A stretch of 64,000 nucleotides of DNA from Rachicladosporium sp. CCFEE 5018 (taxonomy: Eukaryota > Ascomycota > Dothideomycetes > Cladosporiales > Cladosporiaceae): positions 1,144,050 to 1,208,049 of the forward strand of contig KZ111146.1 of the NCBI GenBank assembly GCA_002077045.2, read 5' to 3'. Of the stretch, positions 62,815 through 64,000 are shown piece by piece. A program made the position numbers and the translations under genes. Every line of letters starts with the position of its first letter. Position 1 is the first letter of the stretch. The notes below the pieces were generated by a model. The model made no database searches and had not been told where the DNA came from. It saw only the letters and a list, made by a program, of their open reading frames with translations.

Positions 62815-64000
62815 TTACTGCACTTTCCTAGCCTCGACCGGCCTCCTTCTCGTATCTCCGTTCAGCGTCTGCGCAGACCACATCGGACCAGCCGTCCGTG
62901 GCGCATTAAATGTCAAGACCTTTACACAGTTTCCGAAGGCCACAGCAACAGACTGAGGACCAAGAGCTGCGATTGGACCAGGCTCTGTGACATATAGGGA
63001 TGCCTCATGCCCAGTGTCATCAGCCAAAAGATCGACGACGTGTGTTTCGCCTGCTAGAGTGTACGCATAGGCTTCCCAGTTGTCTTTGTCAATTTCGATT
63101 TCACTTTGTCTCGGTGTCTTGCGGTTGCGGGTGTCGCTCGACAGTGTGTCCGCTGAGGCGATGGGCTGCTGTCGAATGCCGAGTATGGCATGCGAAGGCA
63201 GAGCTCTCCAAGTGCCTGGATGTTGTATGCTCGAACCTGAGGGAGCCGCTTTCAACAGTGAGTGACAATCTGTTTGATCCGCTGTGAAGCAGATATTGCG
63301 GGATCCTTCTGCCGAATTTTCACTGCCTTTCGTAGTGATCTGAATCCTATGACCGTCGTTGTTGACTCCGACTACTGCCAATCTGTCGAAGGCCGATGCG
63401 TCACATGCTATGCACTTAGAAGCTTTGCCCAGTATACTCGTAGCATTACTTGTTCCCTGCAACGATGCTATGACTGAGATAGTATCCAGTGTGCCAAAGT
63501 CGACAAAGTATACCGTATTGTCGACGCCAATGGATAGCATCTGTGGATCTGCGTCGTTGATGACACCGATGGAGACGAAACTGTTTATCAGTCTCGTGGT
63601 ATTTTCACGACACAGCTGGGCTGAAGCTGCGTAGGACCAGGCGGTCTTATCGAGGGAGTAGGCTGTCACATGGGCGTCATCGGTGACAACGAAGAGCCGC
63701 GAGTCTATCGTGTCTGCCATCAACGCTGCCCCTCTTAGTGGCCTAGCCGTCAACTCTGCTGTCGAGGATGCGCCGTCCCCGAGATCGATGGTCGCGATGC
63801 GGCCGCCCGCCGTGACGGCGACAAACACGGTTCCATGTCCTTTGTCTGTAGGCATCTGAGTAAAGTCGAAGAGCACAGCCGGATGATCATCTGGGTATCG
63901 TAGAGAACGCTGCAGGGGGCTACGGTCTCTGGTCGAGTAGAAGGTGATATGGTCGTCTGCGCAATGCATGGCCAGAATTAATCCATCCTTGCTGAGCGCG
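62815..64000 (-). CDS. SCAP: SCAP-like protein, C-terminal part, segment C, cut by window end
   Basis: This contains the last ~395 codons of the SCAP-like gene, i.e. most of the WD-like C-terminal half. The sterol-sensing domain lies beyond the window edge. An internal Met near 63969 is not a start: the frame runs on through the edge as in segments A and B. Confidence 0.88.
   Translation of the reverse strand, partial: ALSKDGLILAMHCADDHITFYSTRDRSPLQRSLRYPDDHPAVLFDFTQMPTDKGHGTVFVAVTAGGRIATIDLGDGASSTAELTARPLRGAALMADTIDSRLFVVTDDAHVTAYSLDKTAWSYAASAQLCRENTTRLINSFVSIGVINDADPQMLSIGVDNTVYFVDFGTLDTISVIASLQGTSNATSILGKASKCIACDASAFDRLAVVGVNNDGHRIQITTKGSENSAEGSRNICFTADQTDCHSLLKAAPSGSSIQHPGTWRALPSHAILGIRQQPIASADTLSSDTRNRKTPRQSEIEIDKDNWEAYAYTLAGETHVVDLLADDTGHEASLYVTEPGPIAALGPQSVAVAFGNCVKVLTFNAPRTAGPMWSAQTLNGDTRRRPVEARKVQ

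Larger units (their letters stand above)
57286..64000. repeat. Segment C, third partial copy of the block
   Basis: This corresponds to 8665-15379 of segment A at a constant offset of 48621, with no difference found. It has the A alleles at the sites between 8665 and 9187 where A and B differ, so it is a redundant copy of the A haplotype. It continues past the window. Confidence 0.9.

Noticed and set aside
1..64000. A novel defence, mobile or CRISPR-like system
   Set aside because: The genes are ordinary fungal housekeeping and regulatory genes. There are no spacer arrays, integrases, transposase motifs or terminal repeats, and the large repetition is best explained by assembly structure.

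Overview
The window is nuclear DNA from a filamentous ascomycete, probably a Dothideomycete of the black-yeast type. The evidence is short 52-93 bp GT-AG introns, tight gene spacing, moderately high GC, and typical Pezizomycotina genes: a SCAP homologue with sterol-sensing and WD40 parts, an RSC7/SWP82 chromatin-remodelling subunit, a bZIP factor with a DUF3425-type C-terminus, and GCN20, NAT1/NAA15 and PRP46. The species is not determined. Heterozygous or hybrid black yeasts such as Hortaea or Friedmanniomyces are a guess based on the haplotype-like structure.

The window is not 64 kb of unique sequence. It is one ~28.5 kb gene block written about 2.25 times, in the same orientation, separated by two gaps of exactly 100 N (28544-28643 and 57186-57285). 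Segment A is 1-28543, segment B is 28644-57185, and segment C is 57286-64000, which corresponds to A from 8665 to 15379. A and B begin on the same base and stop on the same base. They are identical for the first 617 bp, diverge (about 3% in most places, far more in a 1.4 kb island around 2.07-3.5 kb) up to position 9187, and from there I found no difference over the last 19.36 kb. C carries the A alleles wherever A and B differ. The simplest reading is redundant or haplotypic contigs laid end to end by a scaffolder. A true segmental triplication is possible but less likely.

Gene order in A (B repeats it; C holds the middle part): PRP46 splicing factor (-), small single-pass membrane protein (+), Myb/SANT-like nuclear protein (+), fatty-acid-hydroxylase-superfamily membrane protein (-), bZIP-DUF3425 transcription factor (+), RSC7/SWP82-family subunit (-), alpha/beta hydrolase (+), SCAP-like sterol sensor (-), conserved fungal protein of unknown function (+), NatA auxiliary subunit (+), Pro/Gln/Gly/Met-rich protein (-), GCN20 ABC-F ATPase (-), 76-residue acidic protein (+), and the 3' part of an asparagine-synthetase-domain protein (-) cut by the gap. 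These are mostly housekeeping and regulatory genes with no operon-like or secondary-metabolite logic. I saw no tRNA or rRNA, no transposon, no CRISPR array and no defence or toxin system.

The points that deserve a second look are the A/B mosaic (sharp identity boundaries, and a Myb-like gene whose front half is paralogue-like while its back half is nearly identical), an in-frame TAG in the apparent 5' coding part of the RSC7-like gene, and the coincident contig ends.
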